A stretch of 64,000 nucleotides of DNA, taken from assembly GCF_019226825.1 (NCBI RefSeq), contig NZ_CP076643.1, forward strand, positions 434,001 to 498,000, written 5' to 3'. The notes below the pieces were generated by a model, which saw only the letters and a program-made list of their open reading frames with translations, was not told the DNA's origin and made no database searches. Shown piece by piece: positions 44,547-53,954 of the stretch (the stretch's first letter is position 1; each line of letters opens with the position of its first letter). The DNA comes from Vibrio ostreae (lineage in GTDB: Bacteria > Pseudomonadota > Gammaproteobacteria > Enterobacterales > Vibrionaceae). The translations under genes and the position numbers were made by a program.

Positions 44547-44572
44547 AGCCAACTTTTTACCGTTGGCTTTTT
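44545..44572. terminator. Terminator after the tnsA relic / nagK
   Basis: AAAGCCAAC (44545-44553) and GTTGGCTTT (44562-44570) form a 9-bp stem followed by TT on the plus strand and preceded by an A run; it can act on both strands and lies 19 bases past the nagK stop. Confidence 0.65.
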
Positions 44573-44590
44573 GAATCTAATCATGAGTGA

Positions 44591-45538
44591 CTATACTGCT
44601 GAGGCGGCTGATTCAGAATGACTCGCTGAGCGGATATTCAAAAATGCCGCGCCGCGCACCCCTCCGGCATCGCCGTGTTTAGCCTGAACGATTCTAGGGC
44701 ACTGAGCTATCGGTAACAGATACTTCGGGATACGCTTAGGCAGTTCATCATAAATAAGACTGAAGTTGGATAAACCGCCGCCGAGCACCACTACGTCTGG
44801 ATCGTTCGCCGTAAAAATATTGGCGAAACAAATGGCCAACAGTTCCATAAAACGCTCAACGTGTCGCTGTGCACTAATCTCGTTTTGTTGGAACCCATGG
44901 ATGATATCGACTGCCGAGCGTTGTTCACCAAAGTAGTGTTGATAAAGTAGTTCAAACCCCCGCCCAGATAAGTAGTTATCCATGCAGCCCTTTTTGCCGC
45001 AGCCGCAACTGAGTAACGGTGCTTGTTCCGCCCCAAGGTGGAACCAGGCATCGACCGGTATTCGCATGTGGCCGACTTCTCCGGCAACGTGGTTATGACC
45101 AGAAATAATCTGACCGTTATAGACAAAACCACCACCAAACCCCGTACCTAAAATCAGTCCCAGAACGGACCGAGTCTGTTTTAGTTCTTCATCCCAGGCC
45201 TCTGATAGTGCAAAACAATTAGCGTCATTTTCAATTTTGACCTGACGGCCGATCGTTTCCTTAAGATCGGTGCGTAGCGGCTTGCCATTGGCGGCTGGGA
45301 TATTTACCGTAAGTACGGTACCGCTCAGTGCATCTTCCATGCCGGGCAAGCCAAGGCCAATGCTGCCCTTGACATCGAATTGCTGATCATACTTAGCCAC
45401 CAGACCAGTGATGGTCTCCAGCAGTAATGCATAATCGTGTGTCGGGGTCGTGACACGTTCGGTGGCAATCCGTTCAAGTTTATCGTTGAATGCACCAAAC
45501 TCGATTTTGGTCCCACCGACATCAAAGCCATAATACAT
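44591..45538 (-). CDS. nagK: N-acetylglucosamine kinase-type ROK kinase
   Basis: The 315-residue protein is a ROK sugar kinase: [15 protein letters not shown] (ATP-phosphate loop), [26 protein letters not shown], the zinc-binding [17 protein letters not shown], and GGGLSNFS. It resembles E. coli NagK across most of its length, so GlcNAc is the expected substrate. In this locus glucose from cellodextrins is also possible, since ROK kinases vary. It is divergent from the chemoreceptor across a 618-bp region with three copies of TACGGATAGT. Confidence 0.82.
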   Translation of the reverse strand: MYYGFDVGGTKIEFGAFNDKLERIATERVTTPTHDYALLLETITGLVAKYDQQFDVKGSIGLGLPGMEDALSGTVLTVNIPAANGKPLRTDLKETIGRQVKIENDANCFALSEAWDEELKQTRSVLGLILGTGFGGGFVYNGQIISGHNHVAGEVGHMRIPVDAWFHLGAEQAPLLSCGCGKKGCMDNYLSGRGFELLYQHYFGEQRSAVDIIHGFQQNEISAQRHVERFMELLAICFANIFTANDPDVVVLGGGLSNFSLIYDELPKRIPKYLLPIAQCPRIVQAKHGDAGGVRGAAFLNIRSASHSESAASAV

Positions 45539-46156
45539 CTGATTATCTCCTGATACAGGGTCTGTTTCAGGTACCAGCCAGTCATGACGAGTGCACCCAA
45601 TCCAGATAAAAATGAAGACATAAATAAGGATACTATCCGTAATCGCACAGGTTCATTAATAGGGGGTGATATGTCCTGTCAGGTCATAATAAATCAGAAC
45701 CCTGGCAGTTGGATACGGATAGTATAATCATCATGCCTTGTTTTAATATATTTCTACCCAAATATCAATGTAATAATCTGATAGTGATAAATAGCAGTAA
45801 TGTTAATTACGGATAGTTTCGTTGAAATTTTCATCTATTTGAATGTTTTCATTTGTTGATTTTTATATGGAAGTTTATTGTTTGCTATTGGCAGTGCTAT
45901 TTTGGGTGTAATCCAGATTTGAGATGATTTCTTTGTTTTAACTTATTGATATTTATAGTTTGCTTTTTGTCTTTCTATTTTTATGTTTTTGCATTGAACA
46001 ATTGTGAAATACCAGATGGTTTTCATTATTTTCATAGACATAATATTGTTGTTTTTATGGGTGTTTAAAGTTAATCACAACATGTCTGAGTAGGTGTCTA
46101 CAGATACCTTTACTTGGATGCCAATTTTATTTTTAGCCATATTGTAGAGTTGTAAT
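45539..46156. other. 618-bp AT-rich divergent region between nagK and the chemoreceptor
   Basis: No gene is supported. It carries TACGGATAGT three times: inverted at 45631-45641 as part of ATACTATCCGTA, and direct at 45714-45723 and 45808-45817. The rest is strongly A/T-rich, with poly-T stretches. It should contain promoters for both flanking genes. Confidence 0.6.
45630..45817. promoter_or_regulatory. Triple operator-like motif TACGGATAGT upstream of nagK
   Basis: ATACTATCCGTA (45630-45641) is the exact inverse of TACGGATAGTAT (45714-45725), and TACGGATAGT recurs at 45808-45817. Copies are about 84-94 bases apart. Such an arrangement suits a looped repressor; the regulator is unknown and a link to either LacI protein is inferred. 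Confidence 0.5.
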
Positions 46157-48166
46157 ATGTTATTGGGTTCGATTGTCTCTAGAGTGTATCTTGGATTTTT
46201 CCTGATTATTTTTATGATGTTATTTCTGGCCGGGGTGTTACTAAAGAGTAACAAGGAAGTGAATTCCAGTTTGGCGTTTATGGTACAAGAATCTACCCCT
46301 TTGATGCTCCATTCCGGAGAGCTTAAAACCAGTTTGCTCGATATTAATCGCCACCTGGACGCATATTTGTTTTCTGTCTACTGGGATGAACTGGAGGGAG
46401 TGAGCCAAGTTATTGATGCAAAAATCGCCAGCCATAACAGTCTCCTTGAATGGTTTGAGGATGTCGCGGTTCAGGATCCCCGGGTGGACGACGTACTTGC
46501 GAAAATAAAGCAAAAAACTAAAAATAGCTTTATTGATATCAATGAGATAGTACAGAACTATGCACATTATCTTGAGCTGAAAGAACAAGCTATGCATCAG
46601 CAGTCTCTGTTTCAATCGCTGGCGATGCAGTTAAATAGCAACCTGTTGGGTAATCTGGCAGTAACCAAACAAGATGATAAACGCCAAGTGGTGGAGAGGC
46701 TTCTTACTCAAGTGGGGATAATTGTCGGAGAGATGAATGAAGCGTTTGCGTTGCAAGACGTAATAGAAACTCGTGCGATAGGGCGGCGCTTTCACCAGCG
46801 CAAACAACGATTTGATAAAGCGGTACTTGAGTTTAAATCTCTGGTCCCCTCTTTTTATCAGCAAAGCGACACTTCGTTAAGTTTATTTCAGCAGCAATTG
46901 TTTTCTGCGATGGGTGCACTCGCACAGCATGTCGCTGTTGTTGAGCTTTACGACACGTTACAGCAGCAAAGAGAACGCTTGAGAGAGCAAATAAATGCTC
47001 AATTAGAAACAATCGATAGCTTGTCGGATTACGCGGCTTCTTCCGCTAAGTTACGTTATGTCGAAGCCGAAAATCAGGCTGATAGGACGTTAAGCACCCT
47101 CATCCTGATGTCATCGCTCTGTGTCGTGTTTGCGTTGTTTATTGGCATCCATATTGCGAACTTGATTCGCCGTCCAAGCAAAAACCTGCTGCAGGTTCTC
47201 AATAAGGTCTCTGCAAAAGACTTGACCGAAAAAATCAAGCTATCTACCCGTAATGAGCTAGGTTATGTGTCAGCCCAGGTCAATGTCGTAATCGACGACT
47301 TGGCCCATATTATCAGGCAGATAGGTAACGCCGCCACACAGTTGACTCATGCTTCGTTACAAAATCAGCAAACGAGTGAAGGGCTCAAGCTGACCATTGC
47401 GGAACAAACATCGCAAACGGCTTTGATAGCGACAGCGATGGAGGAAATAGAGTCAGCGGTCAACGATATTTCTTGTTCCGCCAATCAAACGTTATCCATT
47501 GTGACTTCGGCAGTCTCAGATTCTACTTATGGTCAACAATCAATGATAAGTAATGTCGAGCTGTTAAATCTACTGTCACTCCGTCTGAATGAGACCACGC
47601 AGACGATTCATCAGCTGAACTGTGATTCTGAGGGCATTGATTCAATTCTGGATGTCATTTCCGGTATTTCTGAACAAACCAATTTATTAGCGCTCAATGC
47701 GGCGATCGAAGCGGCGAGAGCTGGAGAACAGGGACGGGGATTTTCTGTGGTTGCGGATGAGGTTCGCGTACTTGCGGCAAAAACTAATATCAGTACCAAA
47801 GAAATTCAATCCAAAATAGAGCAACTGCAAACTCGTGCCAGTGAAGCGGTTCAGCAAATAACAGCGTGTGTGGGTGATATGGCTAGCTGCATTAGCCAGA
47901 CGGACAGCGTCAATTTATCATTGCGTCATGTGCATGCCCTGTTGAACCAGATCGAAGATCGCAGTCACCACATTGCTGCTGCAACGACTCAACACCAATC
48001 GGTTGCAAAAGAAGCGACAAACCATGTCAACCACATCCAGGTATTAGCCGAGCAAAATTTACTTCGCGCCGAGCAATTGACGGCTCACAGTCAAAGTCTG
48101 GAGCAGATGGCAGAGCATCAGTCACAATTAACCGAGCAATTTCAGTTGCCTATAAAAATACAATAG
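46157..48166 (+). CDS. Methyl-accepting chemotaxis protein
   Basis: The 669-residue protein has an N-terminal membrane helix ([20 protein letters not shown]), a long helical periplasmic domain, a second helix near 310-333 ([22 protein letters not shown]), a HAMP region, and a signalling domain whose hairpin tip [37 protein letters not shown] is perfectly conserved. Position in front of the sugar operon suggests sensing of a beta-glucan or its products; this is inferred. It would connect to the flagellar motor through shared Che proteins. Confidence 0.92.
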   Translation: MLLGSIVSRVYLGFFLIIFMMLFLAGVLLKSNKEVNSSLAFMVQESTPLMLHSGELKTSLLDINRHLDAYLFSVYWDELEGVSQVIDAKIASHNSLLEWFEDVAVQDPRVDDVLAKIKQKTKNSFIDINEIVQNYAHYLELKEQAMHQQSLFQSLAMQLNSNLLGNLAVTKQDDKRQVVERLLTQVGIIVGEMNEAFALQDVIETRAIGRRFHQRKQRFDKAVLEFKSLVPSFYQQSDTSLSLFQQQLFSAMGALAQHVAVVELYDTLQQQRERLREQINAQLETIDSLSDYAASSAKLRYVEAENQADRTLSTLILMSSLCVVFALFIGIHIANLIRRPSKNLLQVLNKVSAKDLTEKIKLSTRNELGYVSAQVNVVIDDLAHIIRQIGNAATQLTHASLQNQQTSEGLKLTIAEQTSQTALIATAMEEIESAVNDISCSANQTLSIVTSAVSDSTYGQQSMISNVELLNLLSLRLNETTQTIHQLNCDSEGIDSILDVISGISEQTNLLALNAAIEAARAGEQGRGFSVVADEVRVLAAKTNISTKEIQSKIEQLQTRASEAVQQITACVGDMASCISQTDSVNLSLRHVHALLNQIEDRSHHIAAATTQHQSVAKEATNHVNHIQVLAEQNLLRAEQLTAHSQSLEQMAEHQSQLTEQFQLPIKIQ

Positions 48167-48214
48167 ATTAAATCGCAACGGATGTTTAGCAGGTCAATTC
48201 TTCAGCTAGAGGTT

Positions 48215-48229
48215 ATGAAAGTCTTTCAT
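48215..48229. promoter_or_regulatory. Palindrome upstream of the LacI-family gene
   Basis: ATGAAAGTCTTTCAT is a perfect 7-1-7 palindrome, about 140 bases before the LacI-family gene. It could be the autoregulatory operator of the regulator encoded immediately downstream. It lacks the central CG of many LacI operators. Confidence 0.35.
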
Positions 48230-48371
48230 GATATGAAATGAAACTGTTGGAGTTTTCAATTTTTATTGTATTGCTTGTTGTAAGCCTGGGTTTGCCGTGA
48301 TGAATCTCACAATCCACGGAGACAGGATCCGAAATACTCTGTCTGTAAGCGATTTCAAGCATGAGGTTCTT

Positions 48372-49380
48372 TTGGTCACGATTAAGCATGTATCAGAACT
48401 TGCAGGTGTTTCCCAAGCAACGGTTTCAAGAGTGGTCAACGGGACAACGCGCGTAAGTCACGATAAGAAATTGAAAGTTGAGAAAGCGATTAAAGAGCTT
48501 GGATATCGACCTAATTCAATAGCTCAGGCGTTAGCATCCAGCCGAACCGGTAGCGTTGGTGTCGTGGTGCCTGAACTGGGGGGGCTCGTTCTTTTCAGGG
48601 ATTTTGCAGAGTATCGAAGGCCATTTGCGCCGTTTAGGTTATCACGCCGTGGTTACCGCGGGATCTAACACCGAGCAAGGTCAGCGAGAGTCAGTCGAAT
48701 TTTTACTGGGTCGTCGGGTGGATGCATTGATCCTGCATACTCAGCAGCTGTGTGATGATTATCTGATTGCGTTAGAAGCGAAAGGGATTCCGATAGTCCT
48801 TATTAACCGAGTGATACCGGAAATGCAGGCCAGTTGCATCGATATCGATAATGAAGAGGGAGCTAGGCTGGCCACTCAGTATCTATTGCAGAAGGGACAC
48901 AAGCGCATTGCATGTATTACCGGTCCTTTGGATAAGTCCGATGCACGGGGGCGTTTGCAAGGCTACAGGCGCGCTTTAGAGGAGGCCGGGCTGGTATATA
49001 ACCCGGCGATTGTTTCTGAAGCGAGTTTTACCGAAGAAACCGGAGTCAGTGCCATGCAGAAACTGCTGCGAAGAGGGGGGCATTTTACAGCCGTCTTTGC
49101 CTCAAATGACCATATGGCTTTTGGGGCGTTTGAAGTATTAAAAAGGGAAGGATTCTCGGTTCCTGAGGATGTTTCACTGGTGGGGTTCGATAATGTTCTG
49201 TTTGCTCGTTATCTCACGCCAGGCTTAACCACGGTCAATTTTCCAATCGAGGAAATGAGCATCGAGGCCGTACAGTTAACCATTCAAAAACTAAGTAAAA
49301 ATAAATGCGATGTGAATTTCCAACTGTCACCAGTTTTGGTGGTGAGAAATTCCGTGAAGGATTTACTAAAAACGTTATAA
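48372..49380 (+). CDS. LacI-family regulator, frameshifted as assembled
   Basis: The first frame has a LacI-type helix-turn-helix (TIKHVSELAGVSQATVSRVVNGTTRVSHDKKLKVEKAIKELGYRPNSIA). The second has a periplasmic-binding-type sensor domain (AVFASNDHMAFGAFEVLKREGFSVPEDVSLVGFDN). A run of seven G at 48578-48584 breaks them; six G gives VPELGGSFFSGILQSIEGHL. I start at TTG 48372, with TGAGG five bases before it, which gives 335 residues, normal for the family; an ATG at 48300 would add 24 residues. It is the first gene of the ABC/glycosidase operon, likely its regulator. Confidence 0.85.
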
Positions 49381-49394
49381 ATTATTAAGGATGT

Positions 49395-50642
49395 ATGATG
49401 AAACTTAAGACTCTTCTGCTATCCAGCGCAGCGGCATTTGGGCTCGTTGCCACTGCGACTGCGGCCAATGAACCGATTCGCTTTGACGGATTCCCTGATT
49501 TCGACAGTAGCTTAAAAGTGCTTCTCCCCGACTTTGAAAAAAAGACCGGCATCAAAGTAGATTACCTGATGAATAATCATGGTGATCACCATACCAAGTT
49601 AACCACCAACCTCGCGACTGGGTCCGGTGCAGGGGATGTGATTGTGGTGGATGTTGAAAAAATTGGCCCTTTTGTCGCCTCTGGCGGGCTGGTCAATTTA
49701 TCCAAACAGTATCAGGCCGACCAGTATAAAGAACGGTTCGCTCCTTATGCCTGGGCGCAAGGCAAGGGCGCGGATGGCGATATGTACGGCATTCCGGTCG
49801 ATTTGGGGCCAGGTGTCATGTATTACCGCACCGATATCTTTAAACAAGCCGGGTTAGATATCAATGAAGTGCTCAAAAGTTGGGATTCTTATATCGCGGC
49901 GGGTGAGAAACTTAAGCAGCTGAATATTCAGCTTATTCCGTCAGCAGCTGACGTCGCTCAGGCGATTATTTTTACTACTGTGCCTGAGGGCGAAGGCCTT
50001 TACTTTGATAAAGACGGTAACCCGGTTGTCACCTCTGAGCGTTTTGTGAATGCGTTTAAAATCGCGAAAGAGATTCGCGATAAAGGGTTGGATGGTCGCA
50101 TTCTGGCGTGGTCAAACGAATGGTACGAAGGTTTTCGTAAAGGTACATTCGCGACTCAGCTTTCGGGTGCATGGCTGCTAGGTCACTTGCAGAATTGGAT
50201 TGCTCCGGAGACCAAAGGAAAGTGGGCCGTGTCACATTTGCCTAACGGAATTTATGGCAGCTGGGGTGGCTCCTTTTTATCGATACCAAAACAATCGTCA
50301 CATCAGGATGAAGCTTGGGAATTGATTAAATATATGACGACTGAACGTGATGTCCAACTGAAACATTTTTCTACGATTGCGGCATTCCCTGCCAATACGA
50401 CCACTTATGATGACGACATGTTTAAAGAGCATATTGAGTTTTTGGGTGGCCAACAAGCGAGATTACTGTTTGCCGAAGTGGCGAAAAATATCAAGCCTGT
50501 CCAGCCATCAAAAGGCGACCACATCGCTCGTTCCATTGTATTAGAAAATGCACTAATGGAAGTATTGGATGAAGATAAGGATATAAAAACGGCGCTTAAA
50601 GAAGCCGAACGTCTAATTAAGCGCCGTACGCGTAATCTATAA
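49395..50642 (+). CDS. ABC transporter sugar-binding protein (CUT1)
   Basis: The 415-residue protein has a signal peptide (KTLLLSSAAAFGLVATATAA) and a type-1 solute-binding fold (LPDFEKKTGIKVDYLMNNHGDHHTKL, AGDVIVVDVEKIGPF, GKWAVSHLPNGIYGSWGGSFLSIPKQS). It binds the sugar in the periplasm for the permeases that follow. The substrate is probably a beta-glucoside or cellodextrin, judging from the GH94, GH1 and GH116 partners. A hairpin separates it from the permease gene. Confidence 0.92.
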   Translation: MMKLKTLLLSSAAAFGLVATATAANEPIRFDGFPDFDSSLKVLLPDFEKKTGIKVDYLMNNHGDHHTKLTTNLATGSGAGDVIVVDVEKIGPFVASGGLVNLSKQYQADQYKERFAPYAWAQGKGADGDMYGIPVDLGPGVMYYRTDIFKQAGLDINEVLKSWDSYIAAGEKLKQLNIQLIPSAADVAQAIIFTTVPEGEGLYFDKDGNPVVTSERFVNAFKIAKEIRDKGLDGRILAWSNEWYEGFRKGTFATQLSGAWLLGHLQNWIAPETKGKWAVSHLPNGIYGSWGGSFLSIPKQSSHQDEAWELIKYMTTERDVQLKHFSTIAAFPANTTTYDDDMFKEHIEFLGGQQARLLFAEVAKNIKPVQPSKGDHIARSIVLENALMEVLDEDKDIKTALKEAERLIKRRTRNL

Positions 50643-50653
50643 GAATCAGTGCT

Positions 50654-50681
50654 CAGGGAACCTTAAATTATCGGTTCCCTG
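50654..50681 (+). other. Intercistronic stem-loop after the binding-protein gene
   Basis: CAGGGAACC (50654-50662) pairs with GGTTCCCTG (50673-50681). Such hairpins after binding-protein genes often protect the upstream mRNA and raise its level over the permeases, as in malE-malF. No T-tract follows. Confidence 0.55.
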
Positions 50682-50698
50682 GGCAAGAGGTCGTTATT

Positions 50699-51685
50699 AT
50701 GAATTTCTCACAAAGTAAAACGATGGAAGGTGTATCGGATAAGCGTTTTTTTCATTTAAATTTGAAAGCGCTTACACCCTACGGTTTCTTGTTGCCATTT
50801 TTATGTATATTTTCCGTGTTTGGCATTTTTCCTTTACTGTTTTCGGTCTATCTTTCCTTTCACGCCTGGAATCCGGTGGAAGGTTTGGATGCAATGAAAT
50901 ACGTTGGGCTTGAGAATTATCAAGTAGCGCTTACCGACCCATGGCTGTGGCGCTCACTGAAAAATACCTTTTGGCTGGCAATTACATCGGGTGTGGCGCA
51001 GCATTTAATTGCGATTCCTGTCGCCTATATTCTCGTTTCTATGGGTGACCGTTTGCGTCACTGGCTTACCTCGGCGTATTTTTTACCTTATATTACCTCG
51101 ACCGTCGCCGCATCACTGATATTTTTTAATATGTACTCACCCAGTACAGGCATTATTAACCAAACATTAGTTGCGCTGGCTGACAGCTCTTGGTTTGGTT
51201 GGGCTTTTGCGTGGGTGAATGATTTCCAGCCTATCCGCTGGTTGGATGATGCGACTCTGGTGAAACCTTCTATCGCGATTATGGTGTTCTGGAAATATAC
51301 CGGTTTTAATATTGTCCTTTACACTACAGGTCTAATGACTATTCCTAAGGATATATTAGAAGCGGCACGCATGGATGGCGCCAATGCCTTCCGCCGTTTC
51401 TGGAATGTATCTTTACCTATGATCCGTCCTTTTATCTTCTTCGCTGTAACCATGACCATTATCGGTAACCTACAGCTATTTGAAGAACCTTTTGTTCTGA
51501 CTCGCGGTACCGGTGGTACCGGCCAATCTGGACTGACCATTTCGATGTATTTGTACAAAGTGGGTTGGGAATGGCTCGAGATGGGTACAGCTTCGGCCAT
51601 TTCCTGGCTGCTGTTTGCCCTGATTGCAACCTGTACCATGATTCAATTTTTCTTTTTTGGTAAGAAAGGCTTAGGGGAACAATAA
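50699..51685 (+). CDS. ABC transporter permease (MalF-type)
   Basis: The 328-residue protein has about six to seven membrane helices and the EAA motif (ILEAARMDGANAFRRFWNVSLPMIRP, near residue 220-245). This is the first of two CUT1 permeases. The operator-like 14-mer TGAAAGCGCTTACA lies within its first 80 bases. Confidence 0.92.
   Translation: MNFSQSKTMEGVSDKRFFHLNLKALTPYGFLLPFLCIFSVFGIFPLLFSVYLSFHAWNPVEGLDAMKYVGLENYQVALTDPWLWRSLKNTFWLAITSGVAQHLIAIPVAYILVSMGDRLRHWLTSAYFLPYITSTVAASLIFFNMYSPSTGIINQTLVALADSSWFGWAFAWVNDFQPIRWLDDATLVKPSIAIMVFWKYTGFNIVLYTTGLMTIPKDILEAARMDGANAFRRFWNVSLPMIRPFIFFAVTMTIIGNLQLFEEPFVLTRGTGGTGQSGLTISMYLYKVGWEWLEMGTASAISWLLFALIATCTMIQFFFFGKKGLGEQ
50763..50776 (+). promoter_or_regulatory. 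LacI/CcpA-type operator-like site inside the permease gene
   Basis: TGAAAGCGCTTACA fits the general LacI-family pattern TGNAANCGNTTNCA at every fixed position. It lies about 65 bases into the permease gene, which is unusual for an operator; it also encodes Leu-Lys-Ala-Leu-Thr and may be chance. Confidence 0.35.
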
Positions 51686-51686
51686 G

Positions 51687-52583
51687 ATGCCAGTTAACGC
51701 TCTTAACACTAATACTTCAGTGATGCTCGCATTAAAGCCAAGTGACAGGTCAGTTGAAGTTTTCACAAAAGTACTGTTGGTTATATTAGGTGTGATTCTG
51801 ATCGTTTCTGCCATCGTAACGATATTTCCTTTTGTTTGGTCGGCATTGTTATCCACACGGGATCGGACGGAAATTTTTGGATCCGGGATTAGTTTTGCTA
51901 TCGGAGACAGCCTGGCAATCAACTACGAGAAGCTAAAAGAAATCATGCCATTCTGGCAGGCGATGTTTAATTCAATTTATGTCGCTTTCCTTGGTACCAC
52001 TATTTCGCTGTTGTTTTGTAGTATGGGTGGTTATGCATTTGGTGTATTTCAGTTCAAAGGAAAAAAACTGCTGTTTGGCATGTTGGTTGGTTCAATGATG
52101 ATACCGCCGGTATTGAGCTTAATTCCTTACTTTATGATTATTAAGTTTATTGGTTTGTTGGATAACCATATTGCGGTTTGGCTGCCGTTTACTACGACTC
52201 CATTTGGTATTTTTTTGATGCGTCAGCATGTGGTGGCTTCTATTCCCAAAGAACTATTAGAGGCAGCTAAATTGGATGGTGCCGGACAGATAAGAACATA
52301 TTGGAGTGTGGTGCTTCCCTTAATGAAGCCGGCATTGGCGACATTGGCCATTGTGCAGTTCGTTTTCTTCTGGAATATGTTTATGCAGCCGTTAGTGGTG
52401 TTGACGACGCCGGAAAATTACGTCATTACCCAGGCACTGAGAAGTGTTCAAGGCATCCCTAATACGCCGTGGGGAGCGGTGATGCTCGGTACGACAATTT
52501 CGATATTACCTCTGGTAGTTGCCTATTTGTTTGCTTCTAAACAGATGATCAGTGGTCTCACTTCTGGTGCGGTAAAAGGTTAG
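51687..52583 (+). CDS. ABC transporter permease (MalG-type)
   Basis: The 298-residue protein has about six membrane helices and the EAA motif ([41 protein letters not shown]). It starts one base after the first permease and completes the CUT1 membrane domain. The GH1 gene follows after 20 bases. Confidence 0.92.
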   Translation: MPVNALNTNTSVMLALKPSDRSVEVFTKVLLVILGVILIVSAIVTIFPFVWSALLSTRDRTEIFGSGISFAIGDSLAINYEKLKEIMPFWQAMFNSIYVAFLGTTISLLFCSMGGYAFGVFQFKGKKLLFGMLVGSMMIPPVLSLIPYFMIIKFIGLLDNHIAVWLPFTTTPFGIFLMRQHVVASIPKELLEAAKLDGAGQIRTYWSVVLPLMKPALATLAIVQFVFFWNMFMQPLVVLTTPENYVITQALRSVQGIPNTPWGAVMLGTTISILPLVVAYLFASKQMISGLTSGAVKG

Positions 52584-52603
52584 ATTTTTTAAAGGTTAAG
52601 ACA

Positions 52604-53954
52604 ATGAATAAATATGAACTTCCTCAGGCTTCTCAGTTACGTAACAGAGACTTTGTATTCGGTGTCGCCACATCATCTTATCAGATTGAAGGTGGTGTGG
52701 CGGAAGGAGGGCGAACGCCATCGATATGGGATACCTTCTGCCGCAAGCCGGGTAAAGTCGACAAAGGGGATAATGGTGATATCGCTTGTGATCATTATCA
52801 TCTGTGGAAACAAGATATTGAAATGATCGCCAGTCTGGGGGTCGATGCTTACCGTTTCTCTATTGCCTGGCCGCGTATCATGCCACAGGACGGGGTAGTG
52901 AATCAGGAGGGGCTGGACTTTTATGAGCAGATCATTAATGAGTGTCATGCACAGGGTATGCAAGTTTATGTCACTCTCTATCACTGGGATCTGCCTCAGT
53001 ACTTAGAAGATAAAGGGGGGATGGCTGAATCGTGAGACTGCCTATAAATTTGCTCACTATGCGGATGTCGTCAGTCAGTATTTTGGCAACAAAATCGACG
53101 TTTATACCACCTTGAACGAACCGTTTGTTGCTTCGTTTTTAGGATACCGCTGGGGGATTCATGCTCCGGGGATTGAAGGCGAGCGTGAGGGATTTTTAGC
53201 ATCACACCACATGATGCTAGGACACGGATTAGCTATGCCTGTGTTACGTAATAACGCGCCAGCCTCGAAACATGGCGTGGTGTTTAATGCCTCACCGGCC
53301 TATCCCTATTCTGAACACGATCAGGGGGCTGCCGACTATTCCGACGCAGAGAACTATCACTGGTTTATTGACCCTGTTCTTAAAGGCGAATACCCGCGTC
53401 TGGTGGTTGAGAAAGAGTCGGCCAATATGCCGATGATTCTGCAAGGCGATCTGGAGATTATGTCTGCACCTGTTGATTATATTGGCATCAATTATTACAC
53501 CCGAAATGTGGTGCGATTTAATGACCAGGGTGATATCGAAACGGTCAAGCAAAGCCAGAATGAACATACCTACATTGATTGGGAAATCTATCCACAAGGG
53601 TTAACGGATCTGCTGGTACGTTTAAAAGAGCGTTACCCGAATTTGCCGCCTCTTTATGTCACCGAAAATGGTGCCGCTGGTGATGACCAGTGCGTTGATG
53701 GTCACGTCAATGATGAGCAGCGGGTGCGTTATTTCCAGCAACACCTTTGCGCGGTGGACGAAGCCATTCGGTCAGGGGTGCAAATTGATGGCTATTTTGC
53801 ATGGAGTCTAATGGATAATTTCGAATGGGCATTTGGTTATTGTCAACGCTTTGGAATGGTTTACGTCGATTATGAAACGCAAAAAAGAACACTTAAACAA
53901 AGTGCTATTGCTTATCAAAATATGTTGTTAGAACGCACTGAGGAGAATAAGTAA
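52604..53954 (+). CDS. GH1 beta-glucosidase, frameshifted as assembled
   Basis: GH1 enzymes hydrolyse beta-glucosides. The first frame has [29 protein letters not shown] and ends near [17 protein letters not shown]; the second contains the acid/base TLNEP and nucleophile YVTENG motifs. A run of six G at 53015-53020 causes the break. With five G the join reads [25 protein letters not shown], giving 449 residues, the usual length. No signal peptide, so it works in the cytoplasm on imported sugars. Its TAA overlaps the start of the ABC ATPase gene. Confidence 0.9.

Noticed and set aside
44457..44576. An alternative frame through the end of the tnsA relic giving a Ser/Asp-rich tail
   Set aside because: It reads into the terminator stem and has no start or family match; a chance frame.
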